Of a DNA stretch of 64,000 nucleotides, positions 1-9,599 are shown piece by piece. Every line of letters starts with the position of its first letter. Within the stretch, counting starts at the first letter, position 1. This DNA is from Ascidia mentula. Its lineage: Eukaryota > Chordata > Ascidiacea > Phlebobranchia > Ascidiidae. The notes under the pieces were generated by a model. The model saw nothing but the letters and a program-made list of their open reading frames with translations, was not told the DNA's origin and made no database searches. The position numbers and the translations under genes were made by a program. Location: assembly GCA_947561715.1 (NCBI GenBank), contig OX387198.1:4960001-5024000 (forward strand). The letters run 5' to 3'.

Positions 1-149
1 GACAAAGGCATTGTGTTGAGTGAGCATCTGATAGACCGCTTTGTTTATTGTGAACCAGTGTTAGGAGTTTAGCAAAGACTTATTTTCTGATAGTTTTAGC
101 CTAAAGTGAAAAATATTTTGAGCAAAAACATTTAACTGTCAAGACCAAC
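1..149 (+). repeat. Upstream block of MARVEL gene 1, present again at 2382-2530
   Basis: This 149-bp stretch recurs almost unchanged in direct orientation at 2382-2530, with only a base or so different. It may extend left of the window. It forms the 5' flank of MARVEL gene 1. The second copy sits about 1.4 kb beyond that gene's stop codon and is fused directly to a copy of the gene's 3' end. This makes it a marker for a tandem gene duplication that later lost its coding body. Confidence 0.9.
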
Positions 150-240
150 GTTGTTCTTTTGAGAAATATGATTTTCAGACACAATACTTGCAGCAGTGTG
201 TAAGACAACAGTTACTCATCAGTAAAATAAACTAATTTGC

Positions 241-250
241 TACTTTACAG
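241..250 (+). promoter_or_regulatory. Candidate 5'-leader splice acceptor of MARVEL gene 1
   Basis: A T-rich tract ending TTTACAG lies 51 nt before the ATG at 302. MARVEL gene 3 has a TTTTACAG acceptor 51 nt before its ATG, and gene 2 has an AACAG about 62 nt before. In tunicates many mRNAs receive a trans-spliced leader at such a site. A cis-spliced 5' UTR exon is the alternative, and the sequence alone cannot decide. Confidence 0.35.
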
Positions 251-301
251 GTTTAACTGCCGTAACACTTAGCAACTAACCAGTATAACCCAACCTAAAG
301 T

Positions 302-991
302 ATGGCTGAATATGCAACAACAACCACAACAACTACAGAATATACGACGTCAACCAGGACCACAACATTCAGTTTCAATCTGAACTATCTTACATCAGTT
401 CCAGGAATTCTGAAGATTTGCGAAATAGTTTGTGGCTTGTTGTGTTGGTCGCTTACTGCGTCATTTTATTTGACACCGTTCTCCTCAGCTCATCAGTTTG
501 TGATGTTCGTGTCAGTAACCGCTTGGATTACAACAATGTGAGTATGACAAGGTTTTAGTCATATTTGTAGATTGATTCAAGTAGTCGGTTAGTTTCTCTA
601 CCACGGTAAAGGGTGCAACAATCAACGCATTAATTTACCAAACTGTGGATGTCCGTGAGGTCATTTCTGCTAATAGAGTATATTCATTTTATATTGCAGA
701 ATTCTCTTCATAATATACTTGGCCGGCTGCCACGCAACCCAAATGGCAAGTCTACCTTGGGCCATCATTGATTTTGGCTTCAACACATTCTGGTCGGTAT
801 TATATTTCATAGCGGCATGTGTATCAGCCGCCAACACCTGGAATTTTTCTATCTTGGCTGCTGCGTCAGCTTTTGCTTTCATAACCCTCATATTTTACGT
901 CATCGACGCGGTTATTGCGTTTCGCCATTGGCAAGGAGGTTGCTCGTGCACTGTTACGTCTGCGCGTGGAGGCAACACAGTTGACACATAA
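302..991 (+). CDS. MARVEL-domain four-pass membrane protein, gene 1 (MAL/CMTM-like)
   Basis: There are two coding exons, 302-537 and 700-991, joined by GTGAGT...TTGCAG in phase 2, giving about 175 aa. The N-terminal 25 residues are strongly Thr-rich. Four hydrophobic segments follow, at roughly residues 35-57, 64-86, 93-117 and 122-147, with a short polar tail. The order (aromatic/Cys/Trp-rich helix 1, then a motif around PWAIIDFGFN, then a FIAACVSAA helix) fits the MARVEL fold of MAL, CMTM and plasmolipin proteins, which act in membrane apposition and vesicle traffic. The ATG starts the longest sensible frame and aligns with the starts of its two paralogues at 4011 and 9600, which share the intron position and phase. 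Family assignment is strong; membership of a named subfamily is not claimed. Confidence 0.82.
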
Positions 992-1822
992 GCAATACGG
1001 AAGCCACCATCAAGGAACTTGCTAATCACTGCGCAGTGGATGCAGTATACTATTGTAACAATCATATGAAGTATATTATTGGAGAAATCGCGTAGGTGGC
1101 AATCTCTCATAATAATGATTGATTATATTGTTGCTGCGTTGTTATGCAGTTTGTGATCTTTGTATATTGCGGCGATATGTTAAAAGCGATTTATTGGGGT
1201 TCGTTAAATGTTTTTTTGCAATAGACAAAAGCTGCGTCATACTCCCTTTATTACTTTATGACAAGCGGATATCCCTTTTATCATAAATTTTTCGCATATC
1301 TTTTTTATATAATCACTACGTTCTGGATCATCTGTACACTGTGTTGCATACAGGAAAAAATCAAGAGACTATTTCGTGACAACTTAATCCCTGACATTCT
1401 TCACGCACCACTGCGCTATTATGTGTTTGTCCGATTTCATTTGTGACGAATAAACAGGAACTGTTGTGGACTACATGCAGATTTTTCGTGCTTATTGCAG
1501 AATGTTAATGCAGAAAACTTTTACGTATCCTGATTACATTGCATTAAGACGTTTCGCGAAAAGTCTGGTGAAGGAAGAGAAATGCGAGTAATCTCCAAAA
1601 AAAAACGGTTTCACAGGTTTGCTTTCGAAATAGTACTGATACGCCGCTTTGCCTGTAGTTTGTTAAATGATAAATTCGCTGTTGAATATTCTCTGTCTCA
1701 TTTGCGTTCATCATTGACACTGGCTGAACAAAAAACGGATGAAGCAATTTGTTTGGCACAATTTCTCGTCAAAATACCCCACGAACGTATTTGGGGGAAA
1801 CGTCTGCCCCCTTCGAAGAGTC
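992..1822 (+). other. 3' UTR and intergenic sequence after MARVEL gene 1
   Basis: No gene is supported here. An AATAAA at 1449-1454 is a plausible polyadenylation signal. The 137 bp around it (1381-1517) recur at 2531-2667, and 1737-1821 recurs in diverged form at about 2680-2766. A 93-codon open frame around 1582-1860 has no recognisable domain and lies across repeated DNA, so it is not called. Confidence 0.6.
1449..1454 (+). terminator. Polyadenylation signal, MARVEL gene 1
   Basis: AATAAA lies 458 nt after the stop at 991. The surrounding segment is repeated in the collapsed copy near 2600, consistent with it being the 3' end of the ancestral gene unit. Confidence 0.45.
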
Positions 1823-2251
1823 TTAATGATTTCAATGTTGTCGTGACATCTCACAAACCTTGAGAGCGTTTGGCGACGGAATATTTCCAAATCGTTTCGT
1901 TACAACATTTAGCCCATACCGGCAGTATTATTGATCTAACAGAGAAAAAGATATAGTGGTTGTTTGCTTGTCATATAGTGCACATGATACCAACCGGAGG
2001 TTTGTGTACCAAGATCGAGACGCCGAAAAATCGTTTCAACAAGCAACCAAGATCACGGGGCAGAAAGGTGTTTACCGAATGGGCTTAGTTACTCCACTGC
2101 GACAAAATCTATGTATCCAACCACAGAGGAACCGCGAAGGACCTGAAAAAAAGGCGTTTCATTTTTAAGTAGAAGCGTGCTTATTACTCATGGGGAGATG
2201 GTGTCGCTCTTAGCAGTATAACCAGCAAGTCAATAGTGTCGCCAATTACTG
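1823..2251 (+). repeat. Duplicated intergenic block, copy 1 (partner 6832-7298)
   Basis: About 430 bp match 6832-7298 in direct orientation, about 5 kb away, with scattered substitutions and small indels. Both copies contain the same run from ACATTTAGCCCATACC through TGATCTAACAGAGAAAAAG to a shared end near CAGTATAACCAGCAAGTC. Copy 2 keeps a longer open frame than copy 1. I do not recognise a protein in it. It could be an old repeat family or a decayed exon. Confidence 0.85.
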
Positions 2252-2381
2252 TTTTTAAGATATTCTTCATGTAACATTGTTGTTGCTTTTATTTTTTGTG
2301 GTAAGGTACATCCATAACAATCTTTGCCTTGTGATATATTGTTGTTTTCAATTGTTCAGGAAAAATCAAGAGAATTCTTCA

Positions 2382-2766
2382 GACAAAGGCATTGTGTTGA
2401 GTGAGCATCTGATAGACCGCTTTGTTTATTGTGAACCAGTGTTAGGAGTTTAGCAAAGACTTATTTTCTGATAGTTTTTGCCTAAAGTGAAAAATATTTT
2501 GAGCAAAAACATTTAACTGTCAAGACCAACAACTTAATCCCTGACATTCTTCACGCACCGCTGCGCTATTATGTGTTTGCCCGATTTCATTTGTGACGAA
2601 TAAACAGGAACTGTTGTGGACTACATGCAGATTTTTCGTGCTTATTGTAGAATATTAATGCAGAAACCTATTACGAAACAGATAAAGCAATTTGTTTGAC
2701 ATAAATTCTTGCAAAAATACCCCACTAATGTATTTGTGGGATATACATCTGACCCCTTCGAAGAGT
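2382..2766 (+). pseudogene. Collapsed copy of MARVEL gene 1 (flanks joined, coding body missing)
   Basis: Positions 2382-2530 repeat window positions 1-149, the upstream flank of gene 1. They are followed without a gap by 2531-2667, which repeats 1381-1517, the gene's 3' end with its AATAAA. A further diverged match, 2680-2766 to 1737-1821, comes next. The interval 150-1380, containing both coding exons, is absent. This is best read as a tandem gene copy that lost its coding body through an internal deletion, though unequal exchange could give the same join. Confidence 0.75.
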
Positions 2767-4010
2767 CGATTTCGTATATAAAGTGAGTTGATACGAGAAA
2801 AACACGTTGGATGAAATATATTTTAGTGTAGTAATATTGAGATTCGTCATAACTGCAACTCTACGTCCCTAATGCAATAGCGCATTCAAAAAAGACAACC
2901 TGTAAAAAACTGCTATTCAGTGTCTTCAGAACAATAAACCTTTGTACCTTCGACAACGGTTCAAAAAATGCTTTGGACCTAGTGATAAGTCCCTCTTTGA
3001 TTGACAGCCCATTAGGTGTGGCGATAGGTATGACCGGAACTGTTTAAAGACCCAACGTACGCGCAGATTAGTACGCCGGAAAGTCAACCAGTTTTTTTGA
3101 TTTCCTTGTTAGTTATTCAAACCGAATTACAGGCACATGTTATTGCTTGTGCGCGAATTAAAACCCACTTCAAAACACTGAGTTTATACAAAGCTTGGAT
3201 GTAGTCCAGATATTTACACCTACTTTATGGCCAACGTATGCCGGTAACAAACGAGAAGGTAATGATTAACGAGCAAGAGATCAGGTTGTGTTGTACGATT
3301 TAACACAGATCATGTGAGCAAAATAATTCAAGTAGGACAAGCAATATGCGATGAACACAGTGCGTATCAGTGCAACTATGTCAGTTAATTTTGGAACTTA
3401 TGTTTCTAAGTTTATTGGAAGCCACTACGGTTCAGCTATTCAGAAGGTGTTGAAGGTTTTCCAGCACTGTATTGGCAATTCTGTTCATATTAAAGATTTA
3501 CAAAACCGTTAGTTATGTTCCTAAATTTTGTTCTATTATGCAGAAAGTAACTGTAGATGTGTATAACGTTAAAAGCATTTGAAATATTGGATCTGAGCCA
3601 GCTACGAGTGTTGTGAAGTCGTGTTATATTTCATTTACTACAACTTTGTACAGATTGTTGTGCACAGAATGTCGCCAAACGAGTTTGTTTGTTTCGTGGT
3701 TATTTTTTAAGCGAATGCTGGATGGGGACATTTAAACATGTTACAGTTCAACTATACATACATATATTTAAAATGCAATTTCAAGGCCGCTTTTATAAGA
3801 AACATAAGCAAGACAGTATAGCAAAAAAAAAACAGTTGTTAAGTTGTAAATAAATACGTACTCTTTTAATGGATTGCCTGAAACCAAACAGTATCACATG
3901 GTTATATACCCTACATTTTACAAATAACATAAAATTTCGTATCAACAGGTTATAAAACGATTCTTGCCCATCTGACCTTGCATTCCAATCAACCATAATA
4001 GAACAAGGAA
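2767..4010. other. Intergenic and upstream region of MARVEL gene 2
   Basis: I see no convincing coding region. A stretch near 3485-3550 resembles 7695-7770 (a shared run around ATATTAAAGAT-TACAAAA and ATGTTCCTAAA), so repeat DNA is present. A possible acceptor AACAG at 3944-3948 lies about 62 nt before the gene 2 ATG. No TATA box is evident. Confidence 0.5.
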
Positions 4011-4868
4011 ATGGAATACGGAACTGAAACAAGCGCAACCACAACAACAACCTCAACCCGAACTTACAATTATGAATACCTGAAAACACCAGAGGGTGTG
4101 TTAAAGCTTTGTGAGTCGATTTTCGGCCTTCTTTGCTGGTCTCTTGTTGCTGCGACACCATTTGCAGTCCTTGTACCAGCTTGGCAATTCGTCCTGTTTG
4201 TTTCCATTACATCTTGGCTGCTTGCTCTGTAAGTAGCCTATATGTGCAGAGGTTTTGCCAATACCAAAATATACTATAGACAACGCCATTGACAGCTTCT
4301 CTCGCTGTAGATAGATGGTGCGTGTAGGTTTAGGACCAAAAACTATTTCTGGCACATGCATAGTACACAGGACGTTACAACAAGTAACCCAACTTGGACC
4401 CTAAAAGTCGAGACAACCTTGATTCAACTTAACCCGTTGCAAAACTTACATGTTTTTGGTCAATGCAGTTTTTCCTGGTACATAAGAAACATGCCTAACT
4501 TTCCACTAAACTAGCAAAACTTATTCCAATAGTTATTTATAGCACGCACTTTACCTACGTGCAACTATTTTGTGTTTTACAGAGGATTTTCATTCGTGTT
4601 TCTTACGGGTTTAAATGCGACCACGTGTTCCTCGATCCCATGGACCATAGTGGAGTTCCTTAATTGCTCTTTGTGGAGCGTCATGTACTTCTTGGCAGCA
4701 TGCGTGGCCGCCGCATTTTGTGGAAGTAACGGAAGGCTTCAAGGCTCCACCGCCTTTGCGTTTTTTTCCACGTTCGCCTACGTTGGCCACGGACTGCTTT
4801 GCTACAAAAAGTGGCGAGGGGCTTACCCTTGGTCGAGCGCAAATACAGGTGGCGCTGTCAGCGCGTGA
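4011..4868 (+). CDS. MARVEL-domain four-pass membrane protein, gene 2
   Basis: Two coding exons, 4011-4228 and 4583-4868, are joined by GTAAGT...TTACAG in phase 2, as in the paralogues, giving about 167 aa. The N-terminus is short and Thr-rich. The first hydrophobic segment carries FGLLCWSLVAA and the second FVLFVSITSW. Exon 2 begins with GFSFVFLTGLNA, then PWTIVEF, FLAACVAAAF and a last helix ending in CYKKWRGAYPW. The C-terminal KxWRGxxPW stretch is shared with gene 3. The role is inferred from family: an integral membrane protein of the MAL/CMTM type. A copy of its last 84 coding bases plus 3' flank lies at 6085-6314. Confidence 0.82.
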
Positions 4869-6084
4869 TTTTTTTTGTGATATAAGATCCTTGTGCCTTA
4901 AGTTTGTGTCGTTCGTACGATTTTAAAATCACTTTTTATCAACTAAAACGTAATCGCCGATTCAACAATGGAAATTACACATGTGAGATCGATGTATTTA
5001 TCGTTTGATTGTGGAGAATTTTATCCTTTTGCTGCTCTGTACATTTGAGCACTGTTCGTGTTATCCATTCTTTTTCTATATGTTGCCATTTTAAAGCACA
5101 TCTGCCCAATTGACGCAAAACAGACGTTGTTTATCACTAAACAACGTTTTGCATCGACCAGACAATAATCCCAGCAATGTTTATCTAAATTTAAAGCTTT
5201 CTGAAGTGCGCAACGTTCTCTCGTGGTGGTGTGATTGTCACGATGGTGTTTGTCACGTGGTTACCGGGTTGATAGCGCAATCACGAGATTGACACTTACA
5301 ACTATCACGTCATTTACTAAAATAGAGATAAATTTTGATCCGATTGTGAATCGATTCTACTATGCTTGTCCCGAGACACGGGTTCACCATTAAAAATGAA
5401 AACTAGCTTGTTAAACTGTGTGGTAACAGTTGTTCCCATATTTACCTTGTAATACCAACGGATGCGATGCTGGGTGCGTTAAGTGCGCCAAGCATGCCTG
5501 GGAAATAGTAACAGAAGAATAATAAGAAATGGTAGAAAAATATGGATGTGCAGACAGCGAAAAAGAAAGCGGGTTATAATAAAATGATCAGTGTAAATCA
5601 AAAACGTGGAGTTTACCAACCCAACGGGTGGTCCTATAATTCCAAGCTACGTTGGATAATTCCACCCATAGGATTGGGGTGGAAAACTTCACGCTTGAGG
5701 TTTAACACCCACCTACTGCAACCTACATATTTTTCTGTTACACCCTTGCGTGGTCTTTTCCACTCCTGCAAAACTGCACAAATATAGCAATGCAAATGTA
5801 TGACAGAACAAGAAATGAAAGAAACAATCACTGTAAATGGAATGTTTGCTCAAAATTAGACTCTTTAATGGTCAAGTTTTATGAAAATGTTGATAGCTAG
5901 CATATTTATCAGATGCAATGTTTCTACACAAAACAGAAATGTTTTAATAGTGGTTACAGATCTCGAAAAGAAAAAAGTGTTAATTAGATTGCATCATACT
6001 GTGGCAGCAAGAAGGTAAAGTTTTAGGAAAACCAAGATCAGTGATCAGCACATCCAAAGCATAAGATAGTTCACAATACAAAAC
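4869..6084. other. Intergenic, no gene seen
   Basis: The first 146 bp are the 3' flank of gene 2 that is repeated at 6169-6314. The rest is AT-rich with only short open frames (60-80 codons) and no recognisable domain. Confidence 0.5.
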
Positions 6085-6314
6085 TGGCCACGGACTGCTT
6101 AGCTACAAAAACTGGCGAGGGGCTTACCCTTGGTCGAGCGCGAATACTGGGGGCGTTGACAGCGCATGATTTTTTCTGTGATTTGAGATTCTTGTGCCTT
6201 AAGTTTGTGCCGTTCGTACGATTTTAAAATCACTTTTTAAAAACAAAAACGAATCGCCGATTCAACATTGCAAACTACACATGTAAGATCGATGTATTCA
6301 TCGTTTGATTGTGG
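6085..6314 (+). pseudogene. Copy of the 3' end of MARVEL gene 2
   Basis: These 230 bp match 4785-5014 at a constant offset of 1300 with about 90% or better identity by eye. They cover the last 28 codons, the stop and the 3' flank of gene 2. The translated end (SYKNWRGAYPWSSANTGG) is still readable, but no upstream exon of the same gene precedes it within reach. It is a truncated copy. Confidence 0.85.
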
Positions 6315-6831
6315 TCTGGGTTTTGCATAAGGTTGGTTTCATGCTAAATGTATATTAATATAACTAAGATCCTTCGTTAAACCATAGTACACTAAACAAA
6401 TACCACGTTTCTTTTATTAACTTTGGTTGAATACTTTTTCTGTGTAAGTTATGCATGAAGTTAGTGTACCTCTACAACTGGCCACAACGTTTGTTTACGG
6501 TGCCGCGCTTTGTTGTCATCCAATTGTGTACAAACGAGTTTTCACGATGAGTGCTAACAAAAGACCCTTTCACCACAGCGTGACCAAACCTCCGTAGAGA
6601 GTAACGTATTCCATTCAGTCACAAGCCATAGTCGGACATACCCTGTTTCAAAGCGAAGGCGTGTGCTGGCAGCACGAAGCGGTTTAAAAGTCAAGCGTTC
6701 GCTCGTATCAGTGTTGGTGTAGTCGCTTATTTAGACTTGAGTACGGCGGTTACAGTCACAACCACATCATCTACAAAGACGCAGACAAACGTTGTTAATT
6801 AGATTTTATGCCGAAACTCTTGCTTTACCTT
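6315..6831. other. Intergenic; possible Thr-rich MARVEL 5' exon fragment at 6738-6802
   Basis: At 6738-6802 a short frame reads STAVTVTTTSSTKTQTN, like the Thr-rich N-termini of genes 1 and 2, but it runs into a stop without the hydrophobic segment. It may be a remnant of a fourth gene's first exon. Nothing else is supported here. Confidence 0.3.
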
Positions 6832-7298
6832 TTAATGATTTGAATGTTGTAGTGACAATTTACAAAGCTCGAGAGCGTTTTGCGACGGAATATTTCCATT
6901 ATTTTGACAGCAGGGCTCAAAGCGTTTCGTCACAACATTTAGCCCATACCGGCAGTATTATTGATCTAACAGAGAAAAAGGTATAGTGGTTGTTTGCTTG
7001 TCACATAGTGCGCATGATACCAACCGGAGGTTTGTGTACCAAGATCGAGACGCCGAAAAATCATTCAACAAGCAAACAAGATCACGAGGCAGAAAGGTGT
7101 TTACCGAATGGGTGTAGTTACTCCACTGCGACAAAATCTATGTATCCAACCACAGAGAAACCGCGAAGAACCCGGAAAAAAGGCGTGAGGCGTGTTCAAA
7201 AAGGTTCAATTTTAACTAGGAGCGCGCTTATTGCACATAGGGAGATGGTGCCGCTCTTAGCAGTATAACCAGCAAGTCAATAGTATCGCCTATCACTG
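6832..7298 (+). repeat. Duplicated intergenic block, copy 2 (partner 1823-2251)
   Basis: This is the second copy of the block at 1823-2251. It includes about 35 bp around 6896-6930 that copy 1 lacks. An open frame runs 6792-6986 and ends just after an AAAAAG/GTATAG that could be a splice donor; another frame continues 6990-7268. No family is recognised, so no gene is called. Confidence 0.8.
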
Positions 7299-7549
7299 CT
7301 TTACATTCAAACAGTTTAAACGTGCCTTGGCGTGTTAGGTTGTTAGCAGTGCGACCTTATAGGTGGTACGAATAGACTGACTGTAAATGCTAATAGCGTT
7401 TGGCATACCAGTTGGTCTTAGGAGCAGCGTGGGTCCTTCCGCAACGGAACTTAGTCAAGCGAAGCGGCAGTTGTAGAGGAAGAAAGCAATATTGGTGTGG
7501 TTTAACTCAATGAAGGAGTGATATGTTTTGATAAACAACTTACTTTATT

Positions 7550-7700
7550 ATAAACAAGATAGCCCATACAATCGTAGAGAACTTCATACAGAAGTTTCGA
7601 TTGTTTTCTACAATGATGATTGTCTACAATAAAGATTGTATAAAACAATCGAAACGTCTGTATGAAGTTCTCTACCATTGTATGGGCTATCTTGTTTATA
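7550..7700. repeat. Long inverted repeat (66-bp arms, about 19-bp spacer)
   Basis: Positions 7550-7615 are the reverse complement of 7635-7700 with about three mismatches, so the RNA or single strand would form a very stable hairpin. Each arm contains a GTTTCGATTGTTTT-type stretch, whose reverse complement AACAATCGAAAC resembles the AACAACCGAAACG of the Penelope-like remnant at 9.26 kb. A decayed palindromic end of a related element is possible. Confidence 0.8.
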
Positions 7701-8722
7701 TTAAAGATGTACAAAATCGTCAAGTATATGTTCCTAAACTTACTTTATGTTGCTGAAAGTTGGCTTTTGTTGTATTGGAACGATAATTTAGAGTGAAAAA
7801 AAAAGTTATACAAAATCAATTGATTTAAAGAATGCTGTCGTAATGTTGTTGTATTTCTGTAAACCAGTGGGAGCTTTTAAAACTGCTACGAATCCGAGAT
7901 GTTTTTGTGCAAACATCTGTTTATTGTAACTAGACCTAAGTTTAAATTACTAAACTCTGAATAAGATGGTGCAGGACACAGCCAACGCTTCATCAGGGAC
8001 GTGGCGTAGATTTAAGTTTATATCGTGTTGAAGAAGAAGAACGTCGATGACATTTACTAAACATATGTACGACATTTTTCTTATAAGTTAGCATAAATGA
8101 CGCGGTGCACTATAACGAGGTACCCTTATTCACAGACTTGCTTGGGTACACATCACAGTAGGCAGAGCGTTCAGTGGTCGACGGTTGTAGGATTCATAAC
8201 CTAAATAGGTTCTGCAACTTGGCATCAACCATTGTCATATCTTTGGGAGGGAACAAATGTGTTTATCCAAAATCCAAGACTATGTTATATGCAGGCAGGC
8301 CTTTGTTTGCAATTCTACTGTTAATCTTTGAGCGAGTAGTGTTTGGACGTTTGTAAGGCCTGAACAAGATGGATTTCCCGGCAAAACTTTATGTTGTAAA
8401 TGTATTTTGATAGTAACGTTAGAGAAAGATACCCACAGAGGGTAATTTTAGCCTAGTTTTGGTTTGTAATATAGGTTTTGTAGAGGACACGAGACTGTAA
8501 CTCAGATCGTTGTTCAGTGTGAGCACGACTTTTTTGATAAACCTACTCGATCACGAATTTCTCGCATGTGAAACAAGATAACAAATTGCATGTCTGTTGT
8601 CACTGACGTTGGCATAATTCCGTGTGAAGATAAAACCAAACATTCGTTTATAGGCGAGGGTGTTGTTTCACCGCCAGTGTTAGTTAACGTAAGAACAAAT
8701 TTAATATAGAAGACATATGATG
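7701..8722. other. Intergenic, no gene seen
   Basis: AT-rich sequence with only short open frames (one of 60 codons at 8174-8356) and no domain recognised. Positions 7695-7770 share a short diverged stretch with 3485-3550. Confidence 0.5.
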
Positions 8723-9329
8723 TTTGTAATTAAAAGCTCTTCTGGCAAAAGAAAAACTTGTTTGATCGACGTTTCGGTTGTTATACAACATCAACGGGAT
8801 GTTGGCAAGCCCAATAAGGTGGCAGGGACGGCATTGTCGCAACATGTTGCAGCAACAGGACACACGGTTAATTTTGAGAACACAATAATTCTGGACCGGG
8901 AAAAGGACAGGTACAAGAGGATGTTCATCGAGTCTGTTCATATAAACGCACATGGGTTCGCACTTAATGATAAGAGGGAAACTTTCTTTCCACCCGTTTA
9001 TCGCAATTTGATAACGGTCTGCACGACATGCCCCCTGGTTGAACGTTATGGTCTTGCGCACCTCGAGGCGCTATGCTTTAGACCTCGGTTTCGTCCTGTT
9101 GACGCGCATTTTCTATTATTGGTGTTCCCCCCCCCTCCCCGCTTCCTAGCTTGTGTTGTTTCCTTCGCCTTTTTTGCCCTTTTTCGCCTTTTTTTGCTTT
9201 ATGCGCGCGTGACTATTTATCACCGTGTGGGCGTTTTTACTTCATTATCCTGATGAAGGTTTGTTGTATAACAACCGAAACGTCGAACAAACAAGTTTTT
9301 CTTTTGCCAGAAGAGCTTTTAATTACAAA
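8723..9329 (+). mobile_element. Penelope-like element remnant with 68-bp inverted ends
   Basis: The ends 8723-8790 and 9262-9329 are inverted copies differing at one position. Between them a plus-strand frame around 8800-8990 encodes a stretch like the C-terminal half of the GIY-YIG endonuclease domain of Penelope-like retroelements: ALSQHVAATGHTVNFENT, followed by a YKRMFIESVHI-type motif (family pattern: SxHxxxTGHxxxWxNxxIL...RKxxEAxxI). No reverse transcriptase lies in the window. It is a short, broken fragment of a retroelement. The near-identity of the arms suggests either modest age or recent gene conversion. Confidence 0.7.
9250..9284 (+). ncRNA. Hammerhead-ribozyme-like motif in the Penelope-like end
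   Basis: The core elements appear in order: CTGATGA at 9250-9256, a GGTT/AACC stem (9258-9261 with 9273-9276) closing a loop, then GAAAC at 9277-9281 followed by GTC. CUGAUGA-stem II-GAAA is the hammerhead core, and hammerheads are known in the terminal repeats of Penelope-like elements. Stem III would be minimal, so activity might need a dimer. The inverted left copy (8771-8800) is altered in the CTGATGA part. This rests on motif only. Confidence 0.5.
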
Positions 9330-9537
9330 TAGTATGCCTGGCAGCGTTAGCAACAAACTATGTATATGATGCTTGACTAGGTAAAAATGTTTGCACAGAC
9401 AACACAGCATATACCTTTATCATTTTAAGTTTTCCTAGCAAAAAAATTCAACCTGTTTAATTGTAAACTTACATAGGGTAACACTTTATATAACATACAT
9501 AGGAAACGACAAAACAAACACCCTTACCATGGAAACC

Positions 9538-9548
9538 TGATTTTACAG
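9538..9548 (+). promoter_or_regulatory. Candidate 5'-leader splice acceptor of MARVEL gene 3
   Basis: GATTTTACAG ends 51 nt before the ATG at 9600, matching the spacing upstream of MARVEL gene 1. It is a candidate trans-splice or 5' UTR acceptor. Confidence 0.35.
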
Positions 9549-9599
9549 ATACTCTTTATAACCTTAAGAAGTTTGTTTAGCTTAGTCTGAAACTTCAAT

